A stretch of 64,000 nucleotides of DNA from Algoriphagus faecimaris (GCF_900101705.1 NZ_FNAC01000010.1:62001-126000), one strand, 5' to 3'; positions 8,925 to 17,747 are shown, counted from the first letter of the stretch. The notes: generated from the sequence alone by a model not told the origin. Numbers and translations are program-made.

Positions 8925-10013
8925 TTATATAATATCTCGAAGTTTATTGCTTTTTGCCAACAAAAGATAATCTGCAATGACCAAAGCAGCCATTGCTTCC
9001 ACGATTGGTACCGCTCGGGGTACTACACAAGGATCATGACGACCCTTGCCACTGACCGTGACCGAATCTCCTGCCTCATTGATGGACTCTTGATCTTGCA
9101 TGATGGTAGCGACAGGTTTAAATGCTACCCGAAAATAAATATCCTCACCATTGGAAATCCCTCCTTGGATGCCGCCAGAGTGATTAGTTTTGGTTTTTAT
9201 CTGATCTCCATCTTTGACAATGGCGTCATTATGCTGGGACCCTCTCATTTTTACCCCCTCGAATCCACTTCCAAATTCGAAGCCTTTCACTGCGTTGATA
9301 CTTAGCATGGCTTTACCCAGTTCGGCATGTAGTCGGTCAAAAACAGGCTCTCCCAGGCCTAAAGGAGTGTTTTCAATCACACAACTGACCACTCCTCCGA
9401 TAGTATCACGGTCCTTTCGAACCGAGTCGATTAATTGGATCATTTGATCGGCAGCTTGGGGATCAGGACATCGGACGATATTATTTTCAATTTCTGAAAA
9501 ATCAAGGTCTCGGTAATTTTTATTAAGGCTCAACTCTCCCACCTGAGAGACATAGGCCGTAATCTTAATTCCTTTTTGGGCGAGAAGCATTTTTGCAATA
9601 GCGCCAGCTGCTACTCGAGCGGCTGTCTCTCGAGCCGAACTGCGGCCTCCACCGCGATAATCGCGGATTCCATATTTCTCAAAATAGGTGTAATCTGCAT
9701 GAGAAGGTCGAAATTTATCAGCGATATGAGAGTAATCTTTACTCTTTTGATCCGCATTACGGATGATGATTCCTATTGGCGTTCCCGTACTTTTCCCTTC
9801 GAAAACTCCTGATAGAATTTCTATCTCATCTTCCTCTTTTCGCTGCGTAGTGATTTTGGATTGACCGGGCTTACGCCGCTGCATTTCTGTTTTGATGAAG
9901 TTTTCGTCTATAGTCAAACCTGCCGGACAGCCTTCTATCGTGACTCCTAAAGCGACCCCGTGGGATTCGCCAAAGGTGGTGATCCTGAAAAGCTTCCCAA
10001 ATGTATTCCCCAT
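8925..10013 (-). CDS. aroC: Chorismate synthase
   Basis: 362 residues, full length. It converts 5-enolpyruvylshikimate-3-phosphate to chorismate with reduced FMN, the last common step of aromatic amino acid synthesis. Signature sequences are TTFGESHG near the N-terminus, the [15 protein letters not shown] and [17 protein letters not shown] segments, and the C-terminal [18 protein letters not shown]. The start codon overlaps the batD stop by one base (10013), and the symporter follows 11 bp later. Confidence 0.97.
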   Translation of the reverse strand: MGNTFGKLFRITTFGESHGVALGVTIEGCPAGLTIDENFIKTEMQRRKPGQSKITTQRKEEDEIEILSGVFEGKSTGTPIGIIIRNADQKSKDYSHIADKFRPSHADYTYFEKYGIRDYRGGGRSSARETAARVAAGAIAKMLLAQKGIKITAYVSQVGELSLNKNYRDLDFSEIENNIVRCPDPQAADQMIQLIDSVRKDRDTIGGVVSCVIENTPLGLGEPVFDRLHAELGKAMLSINAVKGFEFGSGFEGVKMRGSQHNDAIVKDGDQIKTKTNHSGGIQGGISNGEDIYFRVAFKPVATIMQDQESINEAGDSVTVSGKGRHDPCVVPRAVPIVEAMAALVIADYLLLAKSNKLRDII

Positions 10014-11458
10014 TATTTTCTTCGTATGATGATAACCGCTATAAAGACCACCGAGGCCAGTAATAGCAGGTTAATTGCGACCGTAAAATAGTATTTATAT
10101 TGCTCGTTTAAAAACCTGTTGTCCTCGCTGCTGATTCGGTCATAGACTCCTCCCAGTCTTCGATTGGAGATTGCTTGATTTACTTTGCTCTCGCCTACTA
10201 CATTGATCCTTGCTGTAGGGCGAAGGGTATCGTATACAGCTCTTTTGGGATCAAAATAAATCCACTCAAAGTGGTTTCCTAGATCCACCTCGGCAGCCTC
10301 ATTGATGGTGATGAAATAATTAAACTCCTTGATTCCCGATACACGTCCGTATCCCCGGTTGATTTGCTGCCTCACATTGGGGTCAAAAGTATTTAAATTA
10401 CCTCCCCCGATCACTTTTGGATTAGAAATAGCATTGATATTACCCACTCCAGAGACGCCAAAGCTATAATTGAACCCCTCCCCAGTACCTACCTCTAACT
10501 CAGTGATGTTTTCTCTGAGCTGATATTCTCCGACAGCTACTTCATTTCTCAGCGGATGAGAGGGCAATCTCTTTATTGTGATCGTTTTGGGAGCAGAATA
10601 GAAGGTCTTGAAGTCTTCCTGTCTATTTGATCCGAAGAAAGTAGGATTTTTGGCTACCCGGTATTTGATCATTTCCCATGGAATGCTTGGTATTTCGATT
10701 TTTCCATCTGAAAAGGGAAAGAAAGTCGCCTCATATACCTTATAGCGAGTCCATCGCTTACCATTGATCATGACTTGCTCAGGGTCAATGTTCGAAATAT
10801 TATAGTTTTCCTCCCAGGCATTGGTAGGTTTGATTTTTTTCAGGACGGCATCAAGCTGCTCACCAGGCTTGTAAAAATTAAATGGTGCTTGGTTTTGCTC
10901 AGACATATAAAAGGCCAACACCATCGAAAAACCCTCTCCGGCAAATACACTGTCTTTGTCTACAGTGACAGAAAAAAATGCCTCGTCGTCGAGTTCTACA
11001 TATTCTGGCTCTTCCTGTGCTCTTCCAAAGAAATCTGCAAAAGGATCACTGTTGGTGGACCCTCCACTTCGCCCGCTAACAGGATCTGTCACTGAGATGG
11101 TTTTGCCATCAAAATCAAAGGTATTTCCATTGATATCAATACTAAAGCTAGGCAATTTAAACTCGCCTTTACGGCTGGGTTTATAATACTGGATAATGCT
11201 ATTCGAACTCGTGACCTGTCCATTAATCACATTCATGGAAGAGGATTGAGAGATGCCCTGCTTTTGGAAGCCGGGGATATCGGGGAATTGATCGTAGGAC
11301 TTGATTTTTTCATTCGCCACATTTATCTTAATGGTGAAAGTTTCATTCAGCCCGATTTGATCAGGGCCTAACTCCACACTCACCTCTTGTGCGAGTAGCT
11401 CTGAGGAAAAAAAGAAGAGCGCGAATACCAAGAAAGAAGATAGCAGCGTTTTACACAT
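10013..11458 (-). CDS. batD: BatD-like protein
   Basis: 481 residues: signal peptide ([20 protein letters not shown], cleaved at AQE), then a long beta-rich extracytoplasmic region, and one C-terminal membrane helix (about 455-476) with a basic tail. The start [21 protein letters not shown] and the repeated oxygen-tolerance-like beta modules fit BatD. BatD usually accompanies BatA/B/C/E, named after aerotolerance in Bacteroides; no other bat gene is in this window. It is first in the batD-aroC-symporter transcription unit. Confidence 0.88.
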   Translation of the reverse strand: MCKTLLSSFLVFALFFFSSELLAQEVSVELGPDQIGLNETFTIKINVANEKIKSYDQFPDIPGFQKQGISQSSSMNVINGQVTSSNSIIQYYKPSRKGEFKLPSFSIDINGNTFDFDGKTISVTDPVSGRSGGSTNSDPFADFFGRAQEEPEYVELDDEAFFSVTVDKDSVFAGEGFSMVLAFYMSEQNQAPFNFYKPGEQLDAVLKKIKPTNAWEENYNISNIDPEQVMINGKRWTRYKVYEATFFPFSDGKIEIPSIPWEMIKYRVAKNPTFFGSNRQEDFKTFYSAPKTITIKRLPSHPLRNEVAVGEYQLRENITELEVGTGEGFNYSFGVSGVGNINAISNPKVIGGGNLNTFDPNVRQQINRGYGRVSGIKEFNYFITINEAAEVDLGNHFEWIYFDPKRAVYDTLRPTARINVVGESKVNQAISNRRLGGVYDRISSEDNRFLNEQYKYYFTVAINLLLLASVVFIAVIIIRRK

Positions 11459-11572
11459 GGTGCGAAATTAAGGATAATTCCAATTTGGGAACCCTAATTT
11501 TACGTAACATTGAAGGAAAAGCCTTCGTATGGAAACTTAAATTCAGTTAATAAACCCTAAACTCTTTAGACT

Positions 11573-11761
11573 ATGATAGAATATGTGAAGACCATTTTGC
11601 AGAAAGTTAGCTTCTCCAAATATTTATTTGAGCGGGAGTTGCGAAAAGGCCTAAGACTTATTTTACCAGCTGAGGTCGAGGAATTTAGAGATTGGTGTTA
11701 CCAGATGTTTGGAAAAATACACCAAAGTATTCTCAACCGGTACTTTCAGCCGGCAATTTAG
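11573..11761 (+). CDS. Small basic protein of unknown function
   Basis: 62 residues, no membrane helix or signal peptide. It reads as amphipathic helices (VKTILQKVSFSKYLFEREL, PAEVEEFRDWCYQMFG). I have the impression that similar short proteins exist in other Cytophagales and Flavobacteriia, but I know no function. It stands alone: batD is divergent and a terminator follows 8 bp after the stop. A short gene with its own terminator supports it being real. The single cysteine and the helical charge pattern suggest a protein-binding regulator, which is a guess. Confidence 0.6.
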   Translation: MIEYVKTILQKVSFSKYLFERELRKGLRLILPAEVEEFRDWCYQMFGKIHQSILNRYFQPAI

Positions 11762-11768
11762 AAGAACC

Positions 11769-11798
11769 AACCCTGCCACGATCGAGCAGGGTTTTTTT
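11769..11798 (+). terminator. Terminator of the 62-residue gene
   Basis: AACCCTGC / GCAGGGTT stem with a 9-base loop, followed by a run of T on the plus strand, starting 8 bp past the stop codon at 11761. Confidence 0.9.
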
Positions 11799-11820
11799 AA
11801 GTTTTCCCCAAAAACCTAAA

Positions 11821-11862
11821 ACAGCCCAAAAAACAGATAATAATAAGTGTTCTTTGGGCTGT
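11821..11862. other. Long-loop inverted repeat between two terminators
   Basis: ACAGCCCAAA and TTTGGGCTGT are exact reverse complements separated by 22 bases. The element lies between the terminator of the small gene and the terminator of amt, where no protein is coded. It has no T run of its own on the plus strand. It could be part of a small RNA or only a leftover terminator. Confidence 0.5.
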
Positions 11863-11891
11863 GCTAGTATTAGGGTAGGCTGTTGCTAATC

Positions 11892-11924
11892 AAAAAAACA
11901 GCGGAAACTCTCATTTCCACTGTT
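11892..11924 (-). terminator. Terminator after amt
   Basis: Stem AACAGCGGAAA / TTTCCACTGTT with one C-A mismatch; on the minus strand it is followed by seven T. It lies 13 bp past the amt stop. Confidence 0.85.
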
Positions 11925-11936
11925 TTGGCTGGCGGT

Positions 11937-13166
11937 TTAATCTTTGGTCGCAAAATCCGGATAAGCCCGCATTCCGTGTTCATTGATGTCAAGCCCTTCG
12001 ACCTCTTCTTTTTCATCTACACGGATACCGATAGTTTTTTTCAAGGTGAAAAAGATAATTCCAGCAAACAAAAAGCAGAAAACGGCCACACTTCCTACAC
12101 CGATTAACTGAGAGAGAAACTGATTCCAACCTGCCAGTTCACCAAAAATCCCCACAGCCAATGTACCCCATATACCGCCGATTAAGTGCACAGAAATTGC
12201 TCCTACAGGGTCATCAATTTTGATTTTATCGAATAAAACTACGCCAAATACAATCAATCCCCCACCGATAAAACCGATGATGGCGGAGTCTAAAATGTTC
12301 ATTTGATCTGCACCTGCAGTGATTCCTACTAAGCCGGCCAAAATTCCATTGAGGACCATGGTGATATCATAGGATTTGAATTTGATAAAGGAAACCAATA
12401 AAGCTCCAAAAGCTCCTGCTGATGCGGCAATGGAAGTGGTCACAAATACGCGGGAAACTGCTCCCGGATCGGCACTGAGAACGGAGCCTCCATTGAAACC
12501 AAACCAGCCAAACCATAGCAGAAACACTCCAAAGGTGGCCAAAGGTAAATTGTGTCCCGGGATGGCATTCATGCCTCTTTCTGTGTATTTTCCGATTCTT
12601 GGACCAAGTAGGTAGGCGCCAACAAGCGCTCCCCAGCCTCCTACAGAGTGCACGATGGTAGAGCCTGCGAAATCATAAAATGAGGTATCCAAGGTATCCA
12701 AAAATCCACCTCCCCATTTCCACATGCCTACAATAGGGTAGCAAATGGCTACATAGAGAATAGAGAAAAAGATAAAGGGCCCTAACTTTATTCGCTCTGC
12801 TACTGCACCAGATACGATAGTCGCAGCGGTAGCGGCAAACATGGCCTGAAAGATAAAGTCCGTGAAGTAAGTATATCCTTCATTATAGTTGGATGTATCC
12901 CAACCTTCGGGCAAACTCAGCCCAAAGCCTCCAAATCCGACAAAGGATCCCTCAAATCCAGATCCTGGATACATGATATTGAAGCCGACTAGAGCATAGG
13001 TCAAAATTCCTATAGCTGGGATAATCGTGTTTTTAAAGAGAATGTTGACCGTGTTTTTGGCCCGGGTGAGACCAGCCTCCAGACTGGCGAAACCCAAATG
13101 CATGATAAAGACCAAAATAGTGGCCATCATCATCCAGAGATTATTGACAGTAAATAGTTCTTGCAT
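11937..13166 (-). CDS. amt: Ammonium transporter (Amt/Rh family)
   Basis: 409 residues, eleven expected membrane helices, N-terminus outside without a cleavable signal. It conducts ammonium/ammonia through the inner membrane. The pore twin-histidine positions are seen in AGSTIVHSVGGWGAL and GAISVHLIGGIWGTL, and the family signature in GHNLPLATFGVFLLWFGWFGFN. A short charged C-terminal tail after the last helix (RVDEKEEVEGLDI) is where PII proteins act in the family. glnK lies 20 bp upstream in the same direction, the classic PII-Amt pair, so expression is probably linked to nitrogen status. Confidence 0.96.
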   Translation of the reverse strand: MQELFTVNNLWMMMATILVFIMHLGFASLEAGLTRAKNTVNILFKNTIIPAIGILTYALVGFNIMYPGSGFEGSFVGFGGFGLSLPEGWDTSNYNEGYTYFTDFIFQAMFAATAATIVSGAVAERIKLGPFIFFSILYVAICYPIVGMWKWGGGFLDTLDTSFYDFAGSTIVHSVGGWGALVGAYLLGPRIGKYTERGMNAIPGHNLPLATFGVFLLWFGWFGFNGGSVLSADPGAVSRVFVTTSIAASAGAFGALLVSFIKFKSYDITMVLNGILAGLVGITAGADQMNILDSAIIGFIGGGLIVFGVVLFDKIKIDDPVGAISVHLIGGIWGTLAVGIFGELAGWNQFLSQLIGVGSVAVFCFLFAGIIFFTLKKTIGIRVDEKEEVEGLDINEHGMRAYPDFATKD

Positions 13167-13186
13167 AGGTTTGATGGTTTGAGCGA

Positions 13187-13525
13187 TTAAAGGGCTTTTT
13201 CTCCGGTGTCACTATTTCGGATGCGGTAAGCTTCCAAGACATCAAAGACGAAGATTTTTCCATCTCCGATTTCGCCTGTTTTGCCTTCTTTGAGAATGCA
13301 CTGGATGACGCTGTCTTTCAATTCATCCGGGATGATAATTTCTAATTTGGTCCGGGGAATGTAAGCCGGTTCGTATGCCACCCCTCGATACATTTCCTGT
13401 CGTGCATGTTCAAAACCCATCCCTTTGATTTCATAAAAGGATAGGAATTTGACCCCTAGCCCAGAAATGCAAGCATGGATCTGCTCAAAGCGCGATGTAC
13501 GGATGATCGCTTCTATTTTTTTCAT
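13187..13525 (-). CDS. glnK: PII nitrogen regulatory protein
   Basis: 112 residues from ATG at 13525, which reads MKKIEAIIRTS. The frame is open 13 codons further up to 13564, but with the chosen start Y51 of the T-loop (RGVAYEPAYIP) falls exactly on the residue uridylylated in enteric PII, and the trimeric core follows family numbering (GKTGEIGDGKIFVFDV). PII proteins bind ATP/ADP and 2-oxoglutarate and gate Amt. Pairing with amt 20 bp downstream argues for GlnK. The T-loop beyond Y51 differs from proteobacterial forms, so modification by a uridylyltransferase is unproven. Confidence 0.94.
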   Translation of the reverse strand: MKKIEAIIRTSRFEQIHACISGLGVKFLSFYEIKGMGFEHARQEMYRGVAYEPAYIPRTKLEIIIPDELKDSVIQCILKEGKTGEIGDGKIFVFDVLEAYRIRNSDTGEKAL

Positions 13526-13647
13526 TTTTTCAATCAGGTTTGAGGTTTGTTGAGAATTTGGCATGAAAGTAATTTAAAAATTGTGATTAAATCAAAATAT
13601 AGATGAAAAAATGTCCTCTAAAAACAGAAAAAATGTAAAAAATTAAA

Positions 13648-13673
13648 TTTATGGTGTCTATTTAGGCCATAAA
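13648..13673. promoter_or_regulatory. Inverted repeat between glnK and a nucleotidyltransferase gene
   Basis: TTTATGG / CCATAAA, a perfect 7-bp inverted repeat with a 12-base spacer, in the very AT-rich 283-bp region between the divergent genes glnK (start 13525) and 13809. It is a candidate operator; no known consensus is matched. Confidence 0.3.
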
Positions 13674-13750
13674 ATTGATTTTTATAATTTTTTTAGGAAA
13701 GAGTGGGTTAAAAATTAATCTAATGTTTAAAAAAGGAATAAGTCGATATC

Positions 13751-13780
13751 TTGTACCCCGAGTCATTTCCATTAATTTTG
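13751..13780 (+). promoter_or_regulatory. Bacteroidota-type promoter of the nucleotidyltransferase gene
   Basis: TTG at 13751, 19-base spacer, then TAATTTTG (13773-13780) matching the TAnnTTTG -7 element used by the Bacteroidota primary sigma factor. The start codon follows at 13809. Confidence 0.65.
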
Positions 13781-13808
13781 ATGCGTTTTATAAAAGACTG
13801 AAAGCAAG

Positions 13809-14714
13809 ATGACTCAAAAACCAACTTTAGTAGTATTAGCAGCAGGAATGGGCAGCAGGTATGGCGGAAACAAGCAGATTGACGGCTTTGGACCCAATGG
13901 AGAAACGATTCTAGAATATTCCATTTTTGATGCCATCCGGGCAGGGTTCGGAAAAGTAGTATTTATTGTTAGGCAAGAGATTCTGGATGTAGCCAAAGAA
14001 AAATTCCTCCCAAAGCTTCAAGGTAAAATTGAGGTGGATTGGGTAATCCAATCCTTGGAGAGCTTTGTGCCTGCGGAATTTAAGCAGGCAGATCGAGTCA
14101 AGCCATTTGGCACCGCTCATGCAGTACTTTGCGCTAAGGATGCTGTCAAGGAGCCCTTTGCTGTGATCAATGCGGATGATTTTTACGGGAAGGAAGCTTT
14201 TGAAGAGATCGGAAAGTTTTTGTCAAAAGATGCCCGTCCTGATTTACATGCCATGGTAGGCTATGCCATTCAAAATGTGCTTTCAGAAAATGGAACGGTA
14301 AGTCGGGGAGTTTGCGAAACGAATGAGAAAGGGCAATTGATCGGCATGACCGAGCGTACATCCATCGCTAGAGAAGGAGAAAAGATCCTCAGCAGGGGTG
14401 AAGGAGAGGTAATTGAAATCGCAGAAAACACTCCTGTTAGCATGAATTTTTGGGGCTTTCATCCTGATGTTTTTGCGGATGTGGAGCAAATGTGGAATGA
14501 ATTTCTTCCAGCCAATCTTGAAAACCTCAAATCGGAATTTTACATCCCAACGGTAGCCAATAACCTGATTCAATCAGGAAAGGCAGCCTTTGAGATCCTT
14601 CCCGGTGGAAAAACCTGGTTTGGCGTGACCTACACCGAAGATAAGCCGGTGGTCATCGAGGCATTGAAAAAGCTACACGAAACTGGGGAATACCCTGAGG
14701 ACTTGTGGAAATAA
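13809..14714 (+). CDS. Sugar-nucleotidyltransferase-like protein
   Basis: 301 residues with a GT-A type nucleotidyltransferase fold. The N-terminus has the pyrophosphorylase signature LAAGMGSRYGGNKQ, followed by KPFGTAHAVLCAKDAV and the metal-binding NADDFYG. It probably couples an NTP with a sugar phosphate or similar phosphate ester; the acceptor is unknown. Proteins of this size are widespread in Bacteroidota as a stand-alone NTP_transferase family. It is monocistronic, with its own promoter and a UUCG-loop terminator. Confidence 0.85.
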   Translation: MTQKPTLVVLAAGMGSRYGGNKQIDGFGPNGETILEYSIFDAIRAGFGKVVFIVRQEILDVAKEKFLPKLQGKIEVDWVIQSLESFVPAEFKQADRVKPFGTAHAVLCAKDAVKEPFAVINADDFYGKEAFEEIGKFLSKDARPDLHAMVGYAIQNVLSENGTVSRGVCETNEKGQLIGMTERTSIAREGEKILSRGEGEVIEIAENTPVSMNFWGFHPDVFADVEQMWNEFLPANLENLKSEFYIPTVANNLIQSGKAAFEILPGGKTWFGVTYTEDKPVVIEALKKLHETGEYPEDLWK

Positions 14715-14716
14715 GG

Positions 14717-14738
14717 AAAGAGGCTTCGGTCTCTTTTT
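14717..14738 (+). terminator. UUCG-loop terminator after the nucleotidyltransferase gene
   Basis: Stem AAAGAGGC / GTCTCTTT (one G-U pair) closed by a TTCG tetraloop and followed by T residues, directly past the stop at 14714. Confidence 0.9.
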
Positions 14739-14753
14739 AATTTAAAAAATAAC

Positions 14754-14785
14754 GTAACCAAATTGGTAACATTTTTGTATATTTG
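14754..14785 (+). promoter_or_regulatory. higBA promoter/operator region
   Basis: Palindrome ACCAA-A-TTGGT (14757-14767) within GTAAC direct repeats (14754-14758, 14766-14770), followed by the -7-like TATATTTG at 14778-14785. The palindrome sits where the upstream promoter element should be, as expected for autorepression by a HigA-type protein. The -7 element is only 3 bases from the higB ATG, so the transcript may be nearly leaderless. Confidence 0.5.
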
Positions 14786-14788
14786 GAA

Positions 14789-15106
14789 ATGCGCATCATT
14801 GCAGTAAAAACCCTAAAGGAATGGTGTATTGCTTATCCAAAAGCAAAGCAAAGTCTTTTGGCTTGGCATGAAGAGGCCCTTTCCGCAGAATGGAATAGCC
14901 CAAATGAATTAAAGTCGCAATTTCACAATGCTTCGATCATCTCAGACAAAAGAGTGATATTCAATATTCATGGAAATTCATTTCGCTTAATTGTGGATAT
15001 CGAATATCGATTGAAAATAGTCTTTATTGTTTGGTTTGGAACCCATCAGCAATACGACAAAATAGACGCAAAAATCATCAGCTATGGTAAAGCCAATAAA
15101 AAATAA
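14789..15106 (+). CDS. higB: HigB-type toxin (RelE superfamily mRNA interferase)
   Basis: 105 residues from ATG at 14789; the in-frame TTG at 14783 lies inside the -7 element, so ATG is preferred. It matches the HigB_toxin family: RIIAVKTLKEWCIAYPKAK at the start, FHNASIISDKRVIFNI in the middle, and the ending VWFGTHQQYDKIDA. Family members cut mRNA on the ribosome when freed from the antitoxin. The reverse order (toxin first) and the 23-bp overlap with the XRE-type antitoxin gene are typical of higBA. Confidence 0.92.
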   Translation: MRIIAVKTLKEWCIAYPKAKQSLLAWHEEALSAEWNSPNELKSQFHNASIISDKRVIFNIHGNSFRLIVDIEYRLKIVFIVWFGTHQQYDKIDAKIISYGKANKK

Positions 15107-15443
15107 CAGCGAATACGAAAATGCTTTGGAGCGTACTTACGATTTAATGCAACAAGATTTAGCACCGGAGTCAGAAGCTTCCGATGAGTTGGAGGTTCTT
15201 TCTATTCTTATCAAAGAATATGAAAACGTTCATTTCCCAATTCCAAAACCTCACCCAATTGAAGCGATAAAGTTCCGGTTGGATCAAATGGGAATCTCCG
15301 AATCCGAGCTTTCTGAAATTTTGGGTGCCCGATCTAGAAAATCTGAGATCCTATCTGGAAAGAGAAAATTAAGCCTTGCTATGATTCGGAAACTTAATGA
15401 GAAATTAAAAATTCCCGCAGAGGTGTTGATCAGAGAGTATTAA
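15084..15443 (+). CDS. higA: HigA-type antitoxin (XRE helix-turn-helix)
   Basis: 119 residues. The N-terminal half is a helical toxin-binding region (YENALERTYDLMQQDL, DELEVLSILIKEYE), and the C-terminal half is an XRE HTH (AIKFRLDQMGISESELSEIL, SGKRKLSLAMIRKL). It should neutralise the product of the overlapping higB gene and repress the operon through the palindrome upstream. Size and motif order agree with Bacteroidota HigA. recF lies convergent 24 bp downstream without a clear terminator. Confidence 0.93.
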   Translation: MVKPIKNNSEYENALERTYDLMQQDLAPESEASDELEVLSILIKEYENVHFPIPKPHPIEAIKFRLDQMGISESELSEILGARSRKSEILSGKRKLSLAMIRKLNEKLKIPAEVLIREY

Positions 15444-15467
15444 TTTTTAAAAAATTCCAGCCTCATT

Positions 15468-16571
15468 TTACTCCCTCTTCACCTTCCCAATCTCCACTTC
15501 AAAGAAAAAGACCTCCGAGTCGAGTTGGGCTAGGATAGCATGCGATCGCTCCGGTCTGGCATCTGTCAGAAAGATCTGCCCGAAGGTATGCTTGGAGATC
15601 AACTGCATGAGTTGGGCGATACGAATATCATCCAACTTGTCAAAAATATCATCCAGAAGTAGTAGCGGCTTCTCGCCCCTATCTTTTTCAAAAATCTGAA
15701 ACTGAGCCAGCTTCAAAGCAATAATAAAAGACTTCTGCTGTCCCTGACTACCAATCTTGCGGATGGGGTGATCTCCAATCAAAAACACATAGTCGTCTTT
15801 GTGAATCCCAGCGTTGGAGTTTTTAGTGATCTGATCTTTTTTTCGAAGACTCATAAAATAATCTCCAAAATCCTCCCGAAGGGCCTCAGTCTGATACTGA
15901 ATGGTCACCTTCTCCTGTCCTTGGGAGATTTCTTCATAATGCGCCTGAAGCATGGGTGCCACTTCTTCCATCAGTTCGGACCTTCGTTGGGCCAGCTCCT
16001 GACTCAGCCGGATCATTTCCTCGTCATAGCTCCCCAAAAGCGTCATATCTCTTCTGCCGGTCTCGGCAAATTGCTTCAAAAGAGCATTTCGCTGCTTCAG
16101 AAAATGATGATAGCGAATGAGTCTATTCAGGTACTGCCGATCGAGTTGGGAAAGTAATCCATCAAAAAACTTTCTGCGTCCTTCACTCCCTCCTTTGATC
16201 AGCTCCGTGTCATCGGGTGCTATTAAGACCAAAGGAATTAATCCTACATGCTCGGAGGTCTTATCCAAGGTTTTTCCATTTTGCCAAATCTGTTTCTTTT
16301 TTCCGAGCTCGAAAGTACATCGAATCTCCAGCGGCTTCTCTTGAATTTCAAATTGTCCTTTGATCGCAAAGAAGTCCTGCTCATGCTGCACATTCAGCGA
16401 ATCGCTTGACTGGACCGAACTTTTGGTAAGAGATAGATAGTGGATGCCATCCAAAATATTGGTCTTCCCACTGCCGTTCAGACCAGTAAAGCAATTAATC
16501 TGTGGGGAAAAGTCCATCCGGGTTTTCTCATGGTTTTTAAATTGTAAGAGTTCCAGGGACTTTAGATACAT
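15468..16571 (-). CDS. recF: DNA replication/repair protein RecF
   Basis: 367 residues. RecF helps load RecA at gaps in the RecFOR pathway. It is an SMC-like ABC ATPase: Walker A GLNGSGKTNILDG near residue 30, signature-like SQGQQKSFIIALKLAQ, and Walker B PLLLLDDIFDKLD. Start MYLKSLELLQFKNH and ending agree with the family. It is divergent from pdhA and convergent with higA. No dnaA, dnaN or gyrB is adjacent, so the gene is not at a classical origin cluster. Confidence 0.96.
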   Translation of the reverse strand: MYLKSLELLQFKNHEKTRMDFSPQINCFTGLNGSGKTNILDGIHYLSLTKSSVQSSDSLNVQHEQDFFAIKGQFEIQEKPLEIRCTFELGKKKQIWQNGKTLDKTSEHVGLIPLVLIAPDDTELIKGGSEGRRKFFDGLLSQLDRQYLNRLIRYHHFLKQRNALLKQFAETGRRDMTLLGSYDEEMIRLSQELAQRRSELMEEVAPMLQAHYEEISQGQEKVTIQYQTEALREDFGDYFMSLRKKDQITKNSNAGIHKDDYVFLIGDHPIRKIGSQGQQKSFIIALKLAQFQIFEKDRGEKPLLLLDDIFDKLDDIRIAQLMQLISKHTFGQIFLTDARPERSHAILAQLDSEVFFFEVEIGKVKRE

Positions 16572-16621
16572 CTGATGCGTGAATTATTTGGGCGGCAGCC
16601 TGATTTTTAATAGCAGTTGGT

Positions 16622-16629
16622 TATATTTG
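16622..16629 (+). promoter_or_regulatory. -7-like element upstream of pdhA
   Basis: TATATTTG (TAnnTTTG) 33 bp before the chosen pdhA ATG at 16663. No TTG lies at the proper distance upstream, so it is only a partial match. Its place inside the longer open frame supports the later start codon. Confidence 0.4.
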
Positions 16630-16662
16630 GGGCCTAAATTAGCATATTTTGATCATTACGAT

Positions 16663-17682
16663 ATGGCAAAGAAGACAACAGCGACCAAGTCAAAAGTAAA
16701 CTATTCGAAAGAAACCTACGCTTTTTGGTATGAGAGCATGCTCTTGATGAGACGCTTCGAAGAAAAAGCAGGGCAACTTTACGGTCAGCAAAAAATACGA
16801 GGATTTTGTCACTTGTACATTGGCCAAGAGGCTTGTGCAGCTGGTGCCATTACCGCTTTAGAAAAAGACGACAAATGGATCACGGCTTACCGAGATCATG
16901 CGCATCCACTGGGTTTGGGGACAGATCCTGGTGCTGTGATGGCTGAATTGTATGGTAAAGCTACCGGAACTACCAAAGGTAAAGGTGGTTCTATGCATAT
17001 TTTCGACAAAGAGCGAAACTTCATGGGAGGCCACGGGATCGTGGGAGCTCAAGTTCCTATGGGTTTGGGTATTGGCTTTGCCGAAAAATACAAGGGCACT
17101 AAAAACCTTTGCATTTGTCACATGGGTGATGGAGCAGTTAGACAGGGTGCTGTACATGAGGCATTCAATTTGGCCATGCTTTACAAGACTCCGGTAATTT
17201 TTGTCATCGAAAACAATGGCTATGCCATGGGAACTTCTGTCGCCCGTACTTCCAATGTCACTGAACTCTATCAAATCGGCGAATCTTACGATATGCCTGC
17301 TTTTGCAGTAGACGGTATGAATGTGGAAGCTATACACGAATCTGTAGCAGAAGCTGCCGAACGTGCTAGAAAGGGTGATGGACCTACGCTTTTGGAATTC
17401 AGAACGTATCGATATAAAGGTCACTCTATGTCTGATCCTCAGAAATACCGCACCAAGGAAGAGGTAGAGGAATACAAGATGAAGGATCCCATTGAGCAAG
17501 TATTGAAAACAATCAAAGACAACAAGATCTTGAGCGAGGAGGAAATTGAAAAAATCATCGCAAAGGTGAAAAAGCAAGTGGCCGACGCGGTCAAGTTTGC
17601 AGAAGAATCTCCATGGCCCGATGGTCAGGATGCCTTCAAGGATGTTTACATCCAAGAAGATTATCCATTTGTAATGGAATAA
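16663..17682 (+). CDS. pdhA: Pyruvate dehydrogenase E1 component, alpha subunit
   Basis: 339 residues from ATG at 16663 (MAKKTTATKSKVNYSKETY); the frame opens 28 codons earlier, but a -7 element lies there and the extra residues do not fit the family. It decarboxylates pyruvate with thiamine diphosphate together with E1 beta. The ThDP motif runs from HMGDGAVRQG to ENNGYAMGT, and the phosphorylation-loop-like segment YRYKGHSMSDPQKYR is present. E1 beta and E2 are not adjacent, so subunits are encoded apart. A strong terminator follows. Confidence 0.94.
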   Translation: MAKKTTATKSKVNYSKETYAFWYESMLLMRRFEEKAGQLYGQQKIRGFCHLYIGQEACAAGAITALEKDDKWITAYRDHAHPLGLGTDPGAVMAELYGKATGTTKGKGGSMHIFDKERNFMGGHGIVGAQVPMGLGIGFAEKYKGTKNLCICHMGDGAVRQGAVHEAFNLAMLYKTPVIFVIENNGYAMGTSVARTSNVTELYQIGESYDMPAFAVDGMNVEAIHESVAEAAERARKGDGPTLLEFRTYRYKGHSMSDPQKYRTKEEVEEYKMKDPIEQVLKTIKDNKILSEEEIEKIIAKVKKQVADAVKFAEESPWPDGQDAFKDVYIQEDYPFVME

Positions 17683-17703
17683 ATCAAACTGCTAAGTCTA
17701 AAA

Positions 17704-17740
17704 AAAAGCCATGAAAACAAGATGGATTCATGGCTTTTTT
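17704..17740 (+). terminator. Terminator of pdhA
   Basis: AAAAGCCATGAA / TTCATGGCTTTT stem with an 11-base loop and trailing T run, 22 bp past the stop. Confidence 0.92.
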
Positions 17741-17747
17741 ATTGGGC

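Noticed and set aside
15468..16571. Chromosome origin near recF
   Set aside because: No dnaA, dnaN or gyrB, and no DnaA-box cluster was noticed around recF.
16858..17655. 265-codon minus-strand frame opposite pdhA
   Set aside because: It lies entirely inside the well-supported pdhA gene and its translation is low-complexity and Phe/Ser/His-rich without any domain; a shadow frame.
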